DNA of 64,000 nucleotides from Phenylobacterium sp. (GCF_016793225.1 NZ_JAEUMN010000022.1:49450-113449); one strand, 5' to 3'; positions 1 through 13,926 are shown, counted from the stretch's first letter. Numbers and translations: made by a program. The notes: a model not told the origin generated them from the sequence alone.

Positions 1-1717
<1,717 letters not shown>

Positions 1718-1899
1718 TTAGCTCCGTGAGACTGTCGTTGATGTCATCGAGAACCCCGGCCCGTCCTATGCGGGAAGTTGCACCGGCGTGCAGCGGAGCG
1801 CAGGAAGGTGCGCCGCATCGGGTCTGCGACCGCACGCTTTGGTTAGCGCGCCGTTAGGGATTGTGGCGCACAAGGGCGAAACCCCCGCTGGGAATCGCC

Positions 1900-2193
1900 G
1901 TGCTCGCAAGTCTGCGTCCGTATCTGTCGACCGCCTTCCTGGCGCTCCTGATCGCCTACTTCGGGTTCCACGCCTTCACGGGCGAGGGCGGACTTCTCAA
2001 GTCGGACACCCGCGACGCCGCGCTCGCGGCCAAGACCCGCGAACTCCAGGCCCTGACGGCCCAGCGGCACGACCTCGAGGTCCGCGCGAAGCTGCTCCGC
2101 GACGAGAGCCTTTCCGCCGATCTGCTGGAGGAGAGGGCGCGGTCCCTTCTAGGCTTCGCAGACCCTAGGGACTATGTGATCCGTATGAAGTAA
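1900..2193 (+). CDS. ftsB: FtsB/DivIC-type septum formation initiator
   Basis: Small bitopic divisome protein; in the FtsQBL complex it links FtsQ to septal peptidoglycan synthesis. It has a short cytoplasmic tail, one transmembrane helix (LSTAFLALLIAYFGFHAF), then a periplasmic coiled coil of leucine and charged heptads, ending GFADPRDYVIRMK. I chose the GTG at 1900 (97 residues) because a GGGA stretch lies about 6 bases upstream. A TTG at 1861 would add 13 residues, but its AGGGA abuts the start codon. It lies about 50 bases upstream of pdhA, the order normal for alphaproteobacteria. Confidence 0.85.
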   Translation: MLASLRPYLSTAFLALLIAYFGFHAFTGEGGLLKSDTRDAALAAKTRELQALTAQRHDLEVRAKLLRDESLSADLLEERARSLLGFADPRDYVIRMK

Positions 2194-2242
2194 GGTTCGC
2201 TCCGGGGCGATCCTTCGACATCAAACGATCACGGGGTGACGC

Positions 2243-3280
2243 ATGGCGCGCGCAGCGACGGCCGCAGCCGGTAAGCGCAAGGCCAACGGGGCGGACGCGA
2301 CGTCCGTCACGAAGGACGAACTCCTCAAATACTACCGCGAGATGCTGCTCATACGGCGCTTCGAGGAGCGGGCGGGCCAGCTCTACGGCATGGGGCTCAT
2401 CGGCGGGTTCTGCCACCTCTACATCGGCCAGGAGGCCATCGCGGTGGGCTGCGAAGCGGCCAAGCGGCCCGGCGACCAGTTCATCACCGGCTATCGCGAC
2501 CACGGCCACATGCTGGTGGCGGGGATGGATCCGCGCGAGGTGATGGCCGAGCTCACCGGCCGGATCGGCGGGTCGTCCAAGGGCAAGGGCGGCTCGATGC
2601 ACATGTTCTCGACCGAGGCCGCGTTCTACGGCGGCCACGGCATCGTGGGCGCGCAGGTGGCGCTGGGCACGGGCCTTGCGCTCGCCAACAGCTATCGCGA
2701 GGACGGCAAGGTCAGCTTCGCCTTCTTCGGCGACGGGGCGTCCAATCAGGGCCAGGTCTACGAGAGCTTCAACATGGCCGCGGTCTGGAAGCTGCCGGTC
2801 ATCTACGTGATCGAGAACAACCAGTACGCCATGGGCACGGCCATCGACCGGTCGACGTCCGAGGTCGAGCTCTACAAGCGCGGCATCTCGTTCAACATCC
2901 CCGGCGAGCAGGTGGACGGCATGGACGTCACCGCCGTGAAGGCGGCGGCGCAGCGGGCCTGCGACCACTGCCGGTCGGGCAAGGGGCCGTACATCCTCGA
3001 GATGAAGACCTACCGCTACCGCGGCCACTCCATGAGCGACCCGGCCAAGTACCGCACCCGGGAGGAGGTGGACGAGGTCCGCAAGACCCGCGACCCGATC
3101 GACCATGTGGAGGAGATGCTGGAGAAGAACGGCTGGGCCGACGAGGCCACGCTGAAGGCCATCGACGCCGAGGTGAAGAAGATCGTCGCCGACGCCGCCG
3201 AGTTCGCCCGGACCAGCCCCGAGCCGGATCCGTCCGAGCTCTACACCCACGTCTACACGACCGTCGAACAGGGGGCCTGA
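2243..3280 (+). CDS. pdhA: Pyruvate dehydrogenase E1 component, alpha subunit
   Basis: Thiamine-diphosphate-dependent decarboxylase subunit; with PdhB it converts pyruvate and reductively acetylates the lipoyl group of E2. It has 345 residues. The TPP motif starts at GDGASNQG (about residue 165) and ends at ENNQYAMGT. SKGKGGSMHMF and the loop YRYRGHSMSDP are hallmarks of the heterotetrameric E1 alpha. It is the first gene of the PDH operon; the E1 beta GTG start follows 3 bases after its stop. The N-terminal 25 residues, rich in Ala and Lys, are a flexible leader common in alphaproteobacteria. Confidence 0.97.
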   Translation: MARAATAAAGKRKANGADATSVTKDELLKYYREMLLIRRFEERAGQLYGMGLIGGFCHLYIGQEAIAVGCEAAKRPGDQFITGYRDHGHMLVAGMDPREVMAELTGRIGGSSKGKGGSMHMFSTEAAFYGGHGIVGAQVALGTGLALANSYREDGKVSFAFFGDGASNQGQVYESFNMAAVWKLPVIYVIENNQYAMGTAIDRSTSEVELYKRGISFNIPGEQVDGMDVTAVKAAAQRACDHCRSGKGPYILEMKTYRYRGHSMSDPAKYRTREEVDEVRKTRDPIDHVEEMLEKNGWADEATLKAIDAEVKKIVADAAEFARTSPEPDPSELYTHVYTTVEQGA

Positions 3281-3283
3281 GCC

Positions 3284-4686
<1,403 letters not shown>

Positions 4687-4690
<4 letters not shown>

Positions 4691-5094
4691 GCCAGAGCCC
4701 GTTCCAATGGCGGGCGGGCGGGTGCCACTGCGGCGGGGTCCGCTTCGAGGTGGCGTTGCCGGGTCGTGTCGAGGCGCAGAGCTGCAACTGCTCCATGTGC
4801 GCCAAGACCGGCTTCGTGCACATCATCGTGCCGGAGAGCCGCTTCCGGCTGACCAAGGGCGCCGACCGGCTGGCCGAGTACACGTTCAACACCCGCGTGG
4901 CGAAGCACCTGTTCTGCTCGGAGTGCGGGATCAAGAGCTTCTATCGCCCCAGGTCCAACCCGGACGGCTGGAGCGTGAACGCCCGCTGCCTCGACACGGT
5001 CGAGGGGCTGGAGATCGTCATCGAGGCCTTCGACGGCCAGAACTGGGAGGCCAACGCAGCCGGCCTCGCCCATCTCTCCAGGGAGCCCGCATGA
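4687..5094 (+). CDS. GFA-family zinc protein 1, in the PDH operon
   Basis: Protein of 135 residues of the GFA (glutathione-dependent formaldehyde-activating enzyme-like) fold. Zinc ligands are visible as GGCHCGG, CNCSMC and FCSECG, the standard C-x-C, C-x-C-x2-C and C-x2-C set. Members bind structural and catalytic zinc, and a few act on S-hydroxymethylglutathione; most, probably including this one, have no proven substrate. GTG start; it overlaps pdhB and the next GFA gene by 4 bases each, so it is translated as part of the PDH operon. A role in handling reactive carbonyls near PDH is only inference. Confidence 0.88.
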
Positions 5095-5516
5095 GCCGTC
5101 TGCACGGTCAGTGCCACTGCGGCGCCGTGCGCGTCGCGATCGAGGGTGTAGCGGCGGCCGACCTGCCGCTCCGCGCCTGCCAGTGCGGCTTCTGCCGCCG
5201 GCACGGCGCCATCTCCACCAGCCATCCGGACGCGCAGATCACGTTCATCGGCGGCCGGCTGCACCACTACCGGTTCGGGCACCGCAAGTCGGACTACATG
5301 TTCTGCGCCGAGTGCGGCTGCTACGTGGGCGCGACGGTGATCATCGACGGCGAGCGCTACGCCATCCTGAACGTCACGGGCGTCGACCTCCAGGGCTTCG
5401 ACGGCCGCACGCCGGAACCCCACGTCTTCGACGACGAGACGCCGGAGGAACGCGCGCAACGGCGCAAGGCGCGCTGGTCGCCGGCCGAACTGACCGAACT
5501 GCAACCGAGCGTCTGA
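5091..5516 (+). CDS. GFA-family zinc protein 2, in the PDH operon
   Basis: A second GFA-fold protein, 141 residues, starting at the ATG that overlaps the stop of the first. The zinc ligands are in GQCHCGA, CQCGFC and FCAECGC. Overall sequence similarity to its neighbour is low, and it has a longer C-terminal tail (ETPEERAQRRKARWSPAEL). The two are therefore old paralogues or independent recruits rather than a fresh duplication. It ends 15 bases before pdhC, which has its own GAGAGACGAC-like ribosome site. The substrate is unknown; the name of the family should not be read as proof of formaldehyde chemistry. Confidence 0.87.
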   Translation: MSRLHGQCHCGAVRVAIEGVAAADLPLRACQCGFCRRHGAISTSHPDAQITFIGGRLHHYRFGHRKSDYMFCAECGCYVGATVIIDGERYAILNVTGVDLQGFDGRTPEPHVFDDETPEERAQRRKARWSPAELTELQPSV

Positions 5517-5531
5517 GAGCCGAGAGACGAC

Positions 5532-6872
5532 ATGCCCATCGACGTCCTGATGCCCGCCCTTTCGCCCACGATGGAGGAGGGCACGCTCGCCAAGTGGCAC
5601 GTCAAGAAGGGCGACAAGGTCAGCTCGGGCGACGTGATCGCCGAGATCGAGACCGACAAGGCCACCATGGAAGTCGAAGCGGTCGACGAGGGCGTGGTCG
5701 AGGACATCCTGGTCGCCGAGGGAACCGAGGGCGTGAAGGTCAACACGCCCATCGCCCGTCTTTCCGGCGAGGGTGAGCCCGCCGCGCCGGCGTCCGCGCC
5801 CGCCGCGGCGGCAAGCTCCGCCCCCGCGCCGGCGGCGCCGAAGGCGTCGGAGGGGGCGCAGGCCCCAGCCCCGACACCCGCGCCTGCGGCCGGCCCCAGC
5901 GCCCCCTCCCGGTCCCCCTCGCCCGCGAGCGGGGGAGGCGCTGAGGGCCGCATCTTCGCCTCGCCCCTGGCGCGCCGCCTGGCCGAGCAGAAGGGGGTCG
6001 ACCTCGCCGCGGTGCAGGGCTCGGGCCCGCACGGGCGCATCGTGAAGGCCGACATCGACAAGGCCCAGCCGGGGGCGGCGAAGCCCGCGCCCGCCGCCGC
6101 CGAGGCGCCGCCGGCCGCCAAGCCTGCGCCGGCCGCCGCGCCGCGCGAGCACAAGACCCTGGAACAGATGGGCATCGCCCCCGGCAGCTACGACCTCGTT
6201 CCGCTGGACGGGATGCGCAAGACGGTCGCGCGGCGGATGACCGACAGCTTCCGCGACGTGCCGCACTTCCCGCTGACCGTGGACATCGAACTGGACGCGC
6301 TGCTGGCCGCCCGGGCGCGCATCAACCAGATCCTCGAGAAGGACGGGATCAAGGTCAGCGTGAACGACATGGTCATGAAGGCCGCCGCGGTGGCCCTGAA
6401 GCGCGTGCCCGAGGCCAACGCCAGCTACACGCCCGAAGGCATCGCCATGCACCATCACGCCGACATCGCCATGGCGGTGGCCGTGCCCGGCGGGCTGATC
6501 ACCCCCATCATCCGCGCCGCCGAGACCAAGGGCGTGGGCCAGATCGCCACCGAGGCCAAGGACCTGGCCGAGCGGGCCCGGACCAAGAAGCTGAAGCCCG
6601 AGGAGTTCCAGGGCGGCACCTTCAGCGTCTCGAACCTCGGCATGTTCGGCATCAAGACCTTCGCCTCGATCATCAACGAGCCGCAGGGCGCCATCCTGTC
6701 GGTGGGCGCCGGCGAGAAGCGGCCCGTGGTGCGCGGCGATGAACTGGCCATCGCCACCGTCATGTCCGTCACACTGACCTGCGACCACCGCGTGGTGGAC
6801 GGCGCGGTGGGCGCCCGCTGGCTCGCCGCCTTCAAGGCGCTGATCGAAGAGCCGCTGACCATGATCGCCTGA
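5532..6872 (+). CDS. pdhC: Dihydrolipoamide acetyltransferase, PDH E2
   Basis: Core of the pyruvate dehydrogenase complex, 446 residues. The lipoyl domain (about 1-78) has its lysine in [11 protein letters not shown] and is nearly identical to that of PdhB. The linker (about 79-137) is Ala/Pro-rich. The peripheral-subunit-binding domain (about 138-175) begins [16 protein letters not shown]. The catalytic domain (about 220-446) ends with the active-site motif DHRVVDG, whose histidine transfers the acetyl group to CoA. The linker contains a 45-base palindromic element (separate entry). It is followed after 10 bases by a glutathione peroxidase gene. Confidence 0.97.
   Translation: MPIDVLMPALSPTMEEGTLAKWHVKKGDKVSSGDVIAEIETDKATMEVEAVDEGVVEDILVAEGTEGVKVNTPIARLSGEGEPAAPASAPAAAASSAPAPAAPKASEGAQAPAPTPAPAAGPSAPSRSPSPASGGGAEGRIFASPLARRLAEQKGVDLAAVQGSGPHGRIVKADIDKAQPGAAKPAPAAAEAPPAAKPAPAAAPREHKTLEQMGIAPGSYDLVPLDGMRKTVARRMTDSFRDVPHFPLTVDIELDALLAARARINQILEKDGIKVSVNDMVMKAAAVALKRVPEANASYTPEGIAMHHHADIAMAVAVPGGLITPIIRAAETKGVGQIATEAKDLAERARTKKLKPEEFQGGTFSVSNLGMFGIKTFASIINEPQGAILSVGAGEKRPVVRGDELAIATVMSVTLTCDHRVVDGAVGARWLAAFKALIEEPLTMIA
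5898..5942. repeat. Palindromic element within the pdhC linker coding sequence
   Basis: A 45-base GC-rich segment able to fold back on itself. Outer arms AGCGCC (5898-5903) and GGCGCT (5937-5942) pair. An inner hairpin uses CCCC plus CTCGC (5914-5922) against GCGAG and GGGG (5925-5934, one bulged C). It is exactly 15 codons, in frame, in the Ala/Pro linker of PdhC where insertions are tolerated, and it encodes mainly Ser, Pro, Ala and Gly. This looks like a dispersed intergenic palindrome that has landed in a gene, but I cannot show other copies from this window. Confidence 0.45.
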
Positions 6873-6882
6873 GGGGGCTGGC

Positions 6883-8753
<1,871 letters not shown>

Positions 8754-8755
8754 AA

Positions 8756-8775
8756 TCCCTCCCCGTGGGGAGGGA
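8756..8775. repeat. Inverted repeat after lpdA (possible terminator / dispersed palindrome)
   Basis: Perfect inverted repeat: TCCCTCCCC, a GT centre, then GGGGAGGGA. It starts right after the lpdA stop and is followed by a second small hairpin (CGGC at 8777-8780, GCCG at 8787-8790). No T-run follows, so it would be an unusual terminator. It may instead stabilise the 3' end of the transcript. Its make-up resembles GC-rich dispersed palindromes of Caulobacterales intergenic DNA. It separates the PDH operon from the convergent acyl-activating enzyme. Confidence 0.5.
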
Positions 8776-8878
8776 CCGGCGGCGCAGCCGACAGGGCGGG
8801 GCCGTATTGATCCAGCTCGGCGCTTGGAGACGGAGTCGGGGACCGACCGCCACTTCCCAACCCTGGCTCGCGGAGGAT

Positions 8879-10432
8879 CTAGGCCGCCCGCTGGAGCTCG
8901 GCGTCCACGATCCGCTGGATGGCCGGATAGTCGGTCTTGCCGGTGCCGAGCACCGGGATCTCCTGCACCTTGATGATCTTGCGCGGCACCGTGAGCTCGG
9001 GCGCTCCGATCTGCTGGGCGTAGGCCACCAGCGGCGCTGCGTCGGCGTCGCGGCGGTCGGTGACCAGGATCAGGCGCTCGCCCTTCTTGGGGTCGGGCAG
9101 GGCGATGACCGCGTGCCGGCAGTCGGGCCACACCGCCGACGCCAGGTCCTCGGCGGCGGTGAGGGACACCATCTCGCCGCCGATCTTGGCGAAGCGCTTC
9201 ACGCGGCCGAGGATCTTGATCCACTGATCGTCGGTCATCGACACCACGTCCCCGGTGTCGTGCCAGCCGCCCGACGGCGCGTCCACGCCGCCCTGGGCGT
9301 TCAGGTAGCCGGCCATGACGTTCGGGCCGCGGACCAGCAGCTTGCCGCCGCCCGGGATGCCCTCCACCGGCTCCAGCCGCGTCTCCATGCCCGGCAGCAG
9401 CTTCCCGACGGTGCCCCGCCGGTTGTCGGCCGGCAGGTTCACCGCGATCACCGGCGAGGCCTCGGTGGCGCCATAGCCCTCCAGGATCGGGATGGGACCG
9501 AACTTCTCGGCGATGAGGTTGTGGGTCTCTTCCCGGACCTTCTCGGCGCCGCAGACCACGAAGGTGAGGCCGGCCAGCTCGTCGCGATCGGCCGAGCGGG
9601 CGTACTGGTTCAGGAAGGTGTCGGTGGCGAACAGCACCGCTGCCTTGGTGTCCTTCACCAGCGGCGGGATCTGCTTGATGTGCAGCGGCGAGGGATACTG
9701 GAACGCCTTCATCCCCTCGAGGATGGGCAGCAGCGCGCCGCCGGTCAGGCCGAAGCAGTGGAAGATCGGCAGCGGGTTGAAGAACACCCAGTTCGGGTCG
9801 AGCCGGATGTGCGCGGCCACCTGCTTGGCGTTGGAGACCAGGTTGGCCTGGCTCAGGACCACGCCCTTGGGCGTGCCGAAGCTGCCGGACGTGAAGAGGA
9901 TCACCCCCGGGTCGCTGGGCCGCGTGGCGGCGCGGAACGACTTCGGCAGGGCCCCGGCGGCCGCGGCGAACAGCCGGTCCGACAGGCCCACCGTCTTCCG
10001 GACGTCCTCCAGGTAGACGACGTTGGTGAGCGTCTCGAGGGCGTCGATCAGGTCGTGGAGCTTGCCCTGCTCGACGAAGCGATGGGACGTCAGCACGGTC
10101 TTGACGCCCGCCAGTTCGCAGGCCGCCTTCAGGTTCCGGATGCCGGACGTGAAGTTGAGCATGGTCGGCACGCGGCCGAAGGCGTGCAGGGCGAAGAAGG
10201 TGACCACGCCGCCCGAGCTGGACGGCAGCATCACGCCCACGCGCTCGCCCTTGTCGGTGAACGCCGCGATCTTGCGGCCGAGCGCGAACGCGGCCCGGAT
10301 CAGGTCGAGGTAGGAGAGGGGACTACGCTCCTGGTCCTCCAGGATCGGCTTCCTGGCCCCGTGCTTCCGTGCGGAAGCGACCAGGGCGTCAAAGATTGTG
10401 GACTGCGCAGCTGCGCTGTCGAACGCGCTCAA
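8879..10432 (-). CDS. AMP-forming acyl-CoA/acyl-ACP synthetase (Aas C-terminal-domain-like)
   Basis: ANL-superfamily acyl-activating enzyme, 517 residues: fatty acid plus ATP gives acyl-AMP, then a thioester. Order of motifs: FTSGSFGTPKGVV (P-loop, about 190), YGATEASPV (about 340), GWHDTGDVV (about 410), GRVKRFAKIGGEMVS (hinge), and the C-terminal catalytic lysine in GTGKTDY. The overall pattern is like the synthetase half of Aas, but the acyltransferase half is absent. Oddly, the normally conserved acidic residue of TSGSxG is Phe. It is transcribed towards lpdA and divergently from lipA. The substrate is not predictable; lipid recycling or free fatty acid activation is likely. Confidence 0.88.
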   Translation of the reverse strand: MSAFDSAAAQSTIFDALVASARKHGARKPILEDQERSPLSYLDLIRAAFALGRKIAAFTDKGERVGVMLPSSSGGVVTFFALHAFGRVPTMLNFTSGIRNLKAACELAGVKTVLTSHRFVEQGKLHDLIDALETLTNVVYLEDVRKTVGLSDRLFAAAAGALPKSFRAATRPSDPGVILFTSGSFGTPKGVVLSQANLVSNAKQVAAHIRLDPNWVFFNPLPIFHCFGLTGGALLPILEGMKAFQYPSPLHIKQIPPLVKDTKAAVLFATDTFLNQYARSADRDELAGLTFVVCGAEKVREETHNLIAEKFGPIPILEGYGATEASPVIAVNLPADNRRGTVGKLLPGMETRLEPVEGIPGGGKLLVRGPNVMAGYLNAQGGVDAPSGGWHDTGDVVSMTDDQWIKILGRVKRFAKIGGEMVSLTAAEDLASAVWPDCRHAVIALPDPKKGERLILVTDRRDADAAPLVAYAQQIGAPELTVPRKIIKVQEIPVLGTGKTDYPAIQRIVDAELQRAA

Positions 10433-10572
10433 GGGCGATCGCTCCCAATATTGTCGTTGGCGGGAACCTACAGAGCGCCGTTCCGCCTGAAAAGCTTGGT
10501 TACCTGCCGTGATCGCGGGCCGGACCCAGAGACGCGCTTGATCCGGCGGCCCGGACGGACGATCTAGGGGCC

Positions 10573-11538
10573 ATGGCCGTGGTCATCGACACCGTCTCCG
10601 GCAAGGCGCCGCGTCCGCGGCATCCGGAGAAGCAGAACCGTCCCGAGACGCCGATCCTGCGCAAGCCCGAGTGGCTGCGCGTCCGCGCGCCGGGGTCGGC
10701 CGGCTACAACGCCACCCGCGAGATCGTGAAGGGCCATGGCCTCATCACCGTCTGCGAGGAGGCGGCCTGCCCGAACATCGGCGAGTGCTGGTCGAAGAGC
10801 CACGCCACCATGATGATCATGGGCGAGGTGTGCACCCGGGCCTGCGCGTTCTGCAACGTGGCGACCGGCAAGCCGAATCCGCTGGATCCCACCGAGCCCG
10901 CCCGCGTGGCCGACGCGGTGGCCAAGATGGGCCTGCGCCACGTGGTCATCACCTCGGTCGACCGCGACGACCTGGCCGACGGCGGCGCGGCGCACTTCGC
11001 CGCGGTCGTGGGAGCGATCCGCGCGGCCTCGCCCGGCACGACCATCGAGATCCTCACCCCGGACTTCCTGCGCAAGCCGCTCGAGGCGGTGCATGCGGTG
11101 ATCGACGCGCGGCCCGACGTCTTCAACCACAACCTCGAGACCGTGCCGCGGCTCTACCTGCCGATCCGCCCGGGCGCGCGCTACTACAACTCGCTACGCC
11201 TGCTGGAACGGGTCAAGGAGCGCGACCCCGAGCAGTTCACCAAGTCCGGCATCATGGTCGGCCTGGGCGAGGCGAAGGAGGAGGTGATGCAGGTGATGGA
11301 CGACATGCGTTCCGCCGGCGTCGACTTCATCACCATCGGCCAGTACCTGCAGCCGACCCGAAAGCACGCGCCGATCGACCGGTTCGTGCACCCCGACGAG
11401 TTCAGGGCCTATGAGGAGATCGCCAGGGCCAAGGGCTTCCTTGTGGTCTCTTCCAGCCCGCTGACGCGCTCGTCGCACCACGCCGACGAGGACTTCGCCC
11501 GGCTGCAGGCGGCGCGCCGGGCGCGGGACGCGGCGTAG
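10573..11538 (+). CDS. lipA: Lipoyl synthase
   Basis: Radical-SAM enzyme inserting two sulfurs into octanoyl-lysine to form lipoyl groups; its clients include the lipoyl domains of PdhB and PdhC just upstream. It has 321 residues. The auxiliary cluster cysteines are in [12 protein letters not shown] and the radical-SAM cluster in CTRACAFC. The C-terminal cluster ligand is in [11 protein letters not shown], where most members have RSSYHA. The location next to the PDH operon is typical of alphaproteobacteria. The ratA-like gene begins 2 bases after the stop, suggesting one transcript. Confidence 0.96.
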   Translation: MAVVIDTVSGKAPRPRHPEKQNRPETPILRKPEWLRVRAPGSAGYNATREIVKGHGLITVCEEAACPNIGECWSKSHATMMIMGEVCTRACAFCNVATGKPNPLDPTEPARVADAVAKMGLRHVVITSVDRDDLADGGAAHFAAVVGAIRAASPGTTIEILTPDFLRKPLEAVHAVIDARPDVFNHNLETVPRLYLPIRPGARYYNSLRLLERVKERDPEQFTKSGIMVGLGEAKEEVMQVMDDMRSAGVDFITIGQYLQPTRKHAPIDRFVHPDEFRAYEEIARAKGFLVVSSSPLTRSSHHADEDFARLQAARRARDAA

Positions 11539-11539
11539 G

Positions 11540-11983
11540 TTGCAGCACCACGTCTCGCGCGTGCTGCCGTACACGCCCGACCAGCTCTTCCAGCTTGTCG
11601 GCGATGTGGACCGCTACCCCGAGTTCGTGCCCTGGATCACCGCCATGCGCACGTGGAACCGGCGGCAGGTCCGCGACGACGCCGACCAGCTGGACGCCGA
11701 GGCCGGCGTCGGCTTCTCGTTCCTGAAGGAGCGCTTCGCCACCCGTGTGCTCCGCGACGGGGCCGCCCGGCAGATCGACGTCAACCTGCTCTCGGGCCCG
11801 TTCCGCAGGCTGGTGAACCGCTGGCGCTTTCTGCCGGACGACGCCGGCACGCGGATCGAGTTCGACATCGACTTCCAGTTCAAGTCGCGTCTGCTGGACG
11901 GCCTCCTGGCCGCCAATTTCCACCACGCGGTGGAACGCCTGATGCGCTGCTTCGAGGATCGCGCGAAGGCGCTCTACGGCTAG
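11540..11983 (+). CDS. RatA/COQ10-type START-domain protein
   Basis: Polyketide-cyclase/START-like lipid-binding protein, 147 residues, TTG start 2 bases after lipA. The sequence begins HVSRVLPYTPDQLFQLVGDVDRY, the family signature, and ends with the long C-terminal helix containing FHHAVERLMRCFEDRA. Eukaryotic COQ10 binds ubiquinone and supports respiration; the E. coli RatA member has been described as a ribosome-binding toxin. The lipA-coq10 order is common in alphaproteobacteria and favours a quinone or lipid role, but the sequence alone does not decide. Confidence 0.9.
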   Translation: MQHHVSRVLPYTPDQLFQLVGDVDRYPEFVPWITAMRTWNRRQVRDDADQLDAEAGVGFSFLKERFATRVLRDGAARQIDVNLLSGPFRRLVNRWRFLPDDAGTRIEFDIDFQFKSRLLDGLLAANFHHAVERLMRCFEDRAKALYG

Positions 11984-12003
11984 GCGCGCCGCCGCCGCCC
12001 CAC

Positions 12004-13344
12004 TCAGGACCCTTTCGGGATCGTCCTCCGGCGCGCCGCGCGGGTGGCGAGCATGACGACGAACCCTGCCGCCAGGACGCCGGCCAGCGCCGGAAGCTCC
12101 TTCGTCGCCCCGAACGCGACCACGGCCGCCATGGACAGGATCGCCGCGACGGCGGCGACGCGGGCGAAGGGCAGGCGGAAGGCGGCCGGCGGCGCCTGGG
12201 CGCGGCCCACCAGCCGGATCAGCGCGACGCAGGCCAGGATGTAGACCACGAGCCGCGCCGCCGTGGACATGGTCAGCGCGCTCAGCAGGTCGCTGACCAT
12301 GCCGGCGCCGAAGCCGACGAGGCTCGAGACCACGATGGCCACGTGCGGCGTCCGCCAGCGCGGATGGATCCTGGCGAGCAGCGCAGGAACCTCCCCATGC
12401 TCGGCCAGCGCCAGCAGGTTGCGGGGCATGGAGACCACGATCACGAGGAGGGTGCCGAGGGTGACGGCCAGGGCGCCCGCCGAGACCACGGCGGCGCCGA
12501 GCGGCCCGTAGAGGGTCCGTCCGGCCTCGGCGAAGGGGCGATCGTTGGCGGCTGGGTCCGCGAGCACCCCCACGCAGGCCACGAAGGCGAGGGCGAAGAC
12601 CGCCGTCACGAGGGCCAGGGCGAAGAGCAGGCTCGCCGGCACGTCGCGCCGCGGGTCCCGCGCCTCGCCGGCGACGAGCGCGGCGCGCTCGAAGCCCGAG
12701 TACCCGAAGATGAAGATCAGCATGGCCTGGATGAAGGGCGTGGCCGCGGGCGGCGGCGCGGCGGGCGCGAGGCGGTCCATCTGCGCGAACGGCAGGACGG
12801 CGGCCAGGAAGAGCGCGATGAAGGCCAGCTTGACGGCGATGACGAGGTTGCTCGCGCCGGCCGCCTGCCGGATGCCCACCAGGACGATCCCCGTGCAGAC
12901 CAGCCCGACGGCGCCCAGGGCGAGGATCCGCCCCGCGCCCTCGCCCAATGCGGGCACGTAGCCGGCCAGGTAGCTGACGAAGAGGTTGCTGAGGGTCGCG
13001 GCGCCCAGCGCCTGGGCCACCCAGAGCATCCAGCCCGAGGCGAAGGCGATCCAGGGCGGCAGCGCGGCGCGAGCGTACAGGTAAGGCCCGCCGGTCCCGC
13101 TGAACCGGCTGCCGAGCTCGGCGAAGCACAAGATCACCGGCAGCACGGCCAGGGCGCTGGCCAGCAGCACCAGGAGGCCCCAGCCGTCGACGAGGCCGTA
13201 GACCTTGGCCGGGGCGGTCAGCATGCCCGCGCCCAGCATGACGTTCAGCAGGAACCCGATGATGTCGCGCCGACGCAGGGCGCGGACCAGCTGGCCTTCG
13301 GCGGCCGCCGGCTCGGCGGACGAGAGCGCGCCGTCTGCCTTCAC
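12004..13344 (-). CDS. APC-family amino acid/polyamine permease
   Basis: Inner-membrane transporter with about 12 hydrophobic helices, 446 residues. The first helix region carries GFLLNVMLGAGMLTAPAKVYG, matching the unwound substrate-binding helix (G-x-G) of APC transporters. FSGTGGPYLYA is the helix 3 region, and EARDPRRDVPASL is the loop after helix 6. The GTG start lies 2 bases after the cinA stop, so the two genes are probably one transcript. The substrate is unknown. It converges on ratA with only 20 bases between the stops. Confidence 0.9.
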   Translation of the reverse strand: MKADGALSSAEPAAAEGQLVRALRRRDIIGFLLNVMLGAGMLTAPAKVYGLVDGWGLLVLLASALAVLPVILCFAELGSRFSGTGGPYLYARAALPPWIAFASGWMLWVAQALGAATLSNLFVSYLAGYVPALGEGAGRILALGAVGLVCTGIVLVGIRQAAGASNLVIAVKLAFIALFLAAVLPFAQMDRLAPAAPPPAATPFIQAMLIFIFGYSGFERAALVAGEARDPRRDVPASLLFALALVTAVFALAFVACVGVLADPAANDRPFAEAGRTLYGPLGAAVVSAGALAVTLGTLLVIVVSMPRNLLALAEHGEVPALLARIHPRWRTPHVAIVVSSLVGFGAGMVSDLLSALTMSTAARLVVYILACVALIRLVGRAQAPPAAFRLPFARVAAVAAILSMAAVVAFGATKELPALAGVLAAGFVVMLATRAARRRTIPKGS

Positions 13345-13346
13345 GG

Positions 13347-13850
13347 CTACTTCGACGTCACACGGTCGCGCAGCATCTGCAGGGCGGCCTGCACGGCGCC
13401 CAGCTGGACGCCCTCGCGGGTCTCCTCCTCGAAGAAGTGCTCCTCGTGCACGAGCCGCTGGTTCGTTCGCGCCGTGGCGATGTGGACCGTGCCCACCGGC
13501 TTCAGCCGCGTCCCGCCGGCGGGACCCGCCACGCCGGTGATCGCCACCGAGATGTGGGCGTTGGACGCTTCCAGCGCGCCCTCGGCCATCATGCGCGCGA
13601 CCGGCTCGGAAACCGCGCCCAGGTCGGCGATCAGGTCGCCGGGCACGCCCAGCAGCTCCTGCTTGGCCCGGTTCGAATAGGTGACGAACCCGCGTTCGAA
13701 CACATCGGACGAGCCGGGGATGGAGCAGATGGCGCCCGCCACCAGGCCGCCGGTGCAGCTCTCGGCGGTGACGATCCGGAGCGAACGCTCGCGCGCCTCG
13801 TCGATGAGAAGCCGGGCCAGGGTGACGATCTCCAGGTTGAACATCGACAT
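13347..13850 (-). CDS. pncC: CinA C-terminal-type nicotinamide-nucleotide amidase
   Basis: Stand-alone CinA C-terminal domain, 167 residues, deamidating nicotinamide mononucleotide to nicotinate mononucleotide in NAD recycling. Signature: ESCTGGLVAGAICSIPGSSDVFERGFVTYSN, split here at the catalytic ESCTGG (Ser/Thr) and the GSSDVF substrate loop. It also has AITGVAGPAGG and PVGTVHIA. The N-terminal competence/MoCF domain of full CinA is absent, as in most proteobacteria. In alphaproteobacteria it normally lies between ispDF/ratA-like genes, as here. Two in-frame Mets near the start (13850 and 13844) are possible. Confidence 0.92.
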   Translation of the reverse strand: MSMFNLEIVTLARLLIDEARERSLRIVTAESCTGGLVAGAICSIPGSSDVFERGFVTYSNRAKQELLGVPGDLIADLGAVSEPVARMMAEGALEASNAHISVAITGVAGPAGGTRLKPVGTVHIATARTNQRLVHEEHFFEEETREGVQLGAVQAALQMLRDRVTSK

Positions 13851-13875
13851 GCCTTGGTCCCCTTTACCGTGCGCC

Positions 13876-13889
13876 GCTCTGCACAGAGC
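13876..13889. promoter_or_regulatory. Dyad between divergent pncC and the spermidine-synthase-like gene
   Basis: GCTCTG, a CA centre, then CAGAGC form a perfect 6+6 inverted repeat in the 76-base divergent intergenic region. It could be an operator or a small hairpin; I know of no regulator for it. Confidence 0.25.
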
Positions 13890-13926
13890 ATCGACAGGCC
13901 ACTCCGTTCAAGGCGATTCGAGACCC

